64,000 bases of DNA, taken from positions 13,963,001 through 14,027,000 of the forward strand of contig NC_071351.1 in NCBI RefSeq assembly GCF_027744825.2, written 5' to 3'. The position numbers were made by a program, and so were the translations under genes. This document shows positions 63,914 to 64,000 of this stretch, in pieces; position 1 is the stretch's first letter; each line of letters begins with the position of its first letter. Under the pieces are notes generated by a model. The model searched no databases. It worked only from the letters and a program-made list of their open reading frames with translations, and was not told where the DNA came from. The DNA comes from Synchiropus splendidus. Taxonomy: Eukaryota; Chordata; Actinopteri; Syngnathiformes; Callionymidae.

Positions 63914-64000
63914 CTGTGAATACAGGCAGCACCACTTGGTTACGCTCAACCTGAGTTTTGTAGGTTGTTACTGGAAAAAGCGAAGCAGTGGGAGGACGTG

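Overview
The window is nuclear DNA from a ray-finned fish, most likely a percomorph with a compact genome. The evidence is spliced vertebrate genes with GT-AG introns mostly of 60-700 bp, fish-like protein versions, TIR-bearing non-autonomous DNA transposons and AT/TG microsatellites. Fourteen protein-coding loci (one a decayed pseudogene, two cut by the window ends) lie in 64 kb. That density resembles a pufferfish-type genome, but the species cannot be fixed from sequence reading alone.

Layout: pabpc1l first exon (-, 1-122, cut by the edge); ywhab 14-3-3 (-, 3.45-4.70 kb); ogn/osteoglycin (+, 7.59-8.84 kb); smim4/uqcc5 (-, 9.15-9.79 kb); kctd6 (-, 11.03-11.83 kb); abhd6 (-, 13.10-14.76 kb); a short slmap-like tail-anchored coiled-coil gene (-, 17.27-24.60 kb, promoter near 26.2 kb); cers5-like ceramide synthase (+, 26.62-29.85 kb); a NACHT-LRR gene (-, 30.21-33.32 kb); a type II keratin (-, 34.21-36.08 kb); a DNase I-like pseudogene (+, 36.70-38.05 kb); abtb1 (+, 39.92-43.35 kb); slc6a6 taurine transporter (+, promoter near 49.3 kb, CDS 52.12-59.93 kb); and the last two exons of grip2 (-, 63.30-63.91 kb, continuing past the right edge). 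Exon boundaries were read by hand. For ywhab, ogn, smim4, kctd6, abhd6, slmap, cers5, abtb1 and slc6a6 the phases add up to an open reading frame.

The genes form no pathway. The block mixes regions that are separate in human: pabpc1l-ywhab (20q13), ogn (9q22), smim4/kctd6/abhd6/slmap/DNase1L (3p21-p14), keratin/cers5 (12q13), abtb1 (3q21) and slc6a6-grip2 (3p25). The linked pairs pabpc1l-ywhab, kctd6-abhd6 and slc6a6-grip2 support the calls.

The most unusual locus is slmap. It lacks room for the FHA half of the protein, carries a duplicated 45-codon coiled-coil exon with a hAT-like element between the copies, has a triplicated 25-residue heptad block, a 27-nt microexon and two alternative tail-anchor exons. 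Other points of note are the DNase1-like pseudogene with its mapped lesions, a NACHT-LRR protein with no N-terminal effector domain, consensus osmotic-response (TonE) motifs at slc6a6, a keratin tail ending with a SUMO consensus, and a bidirectional poly(A) signal shared by cers5 and the NACHT-LRR gene.
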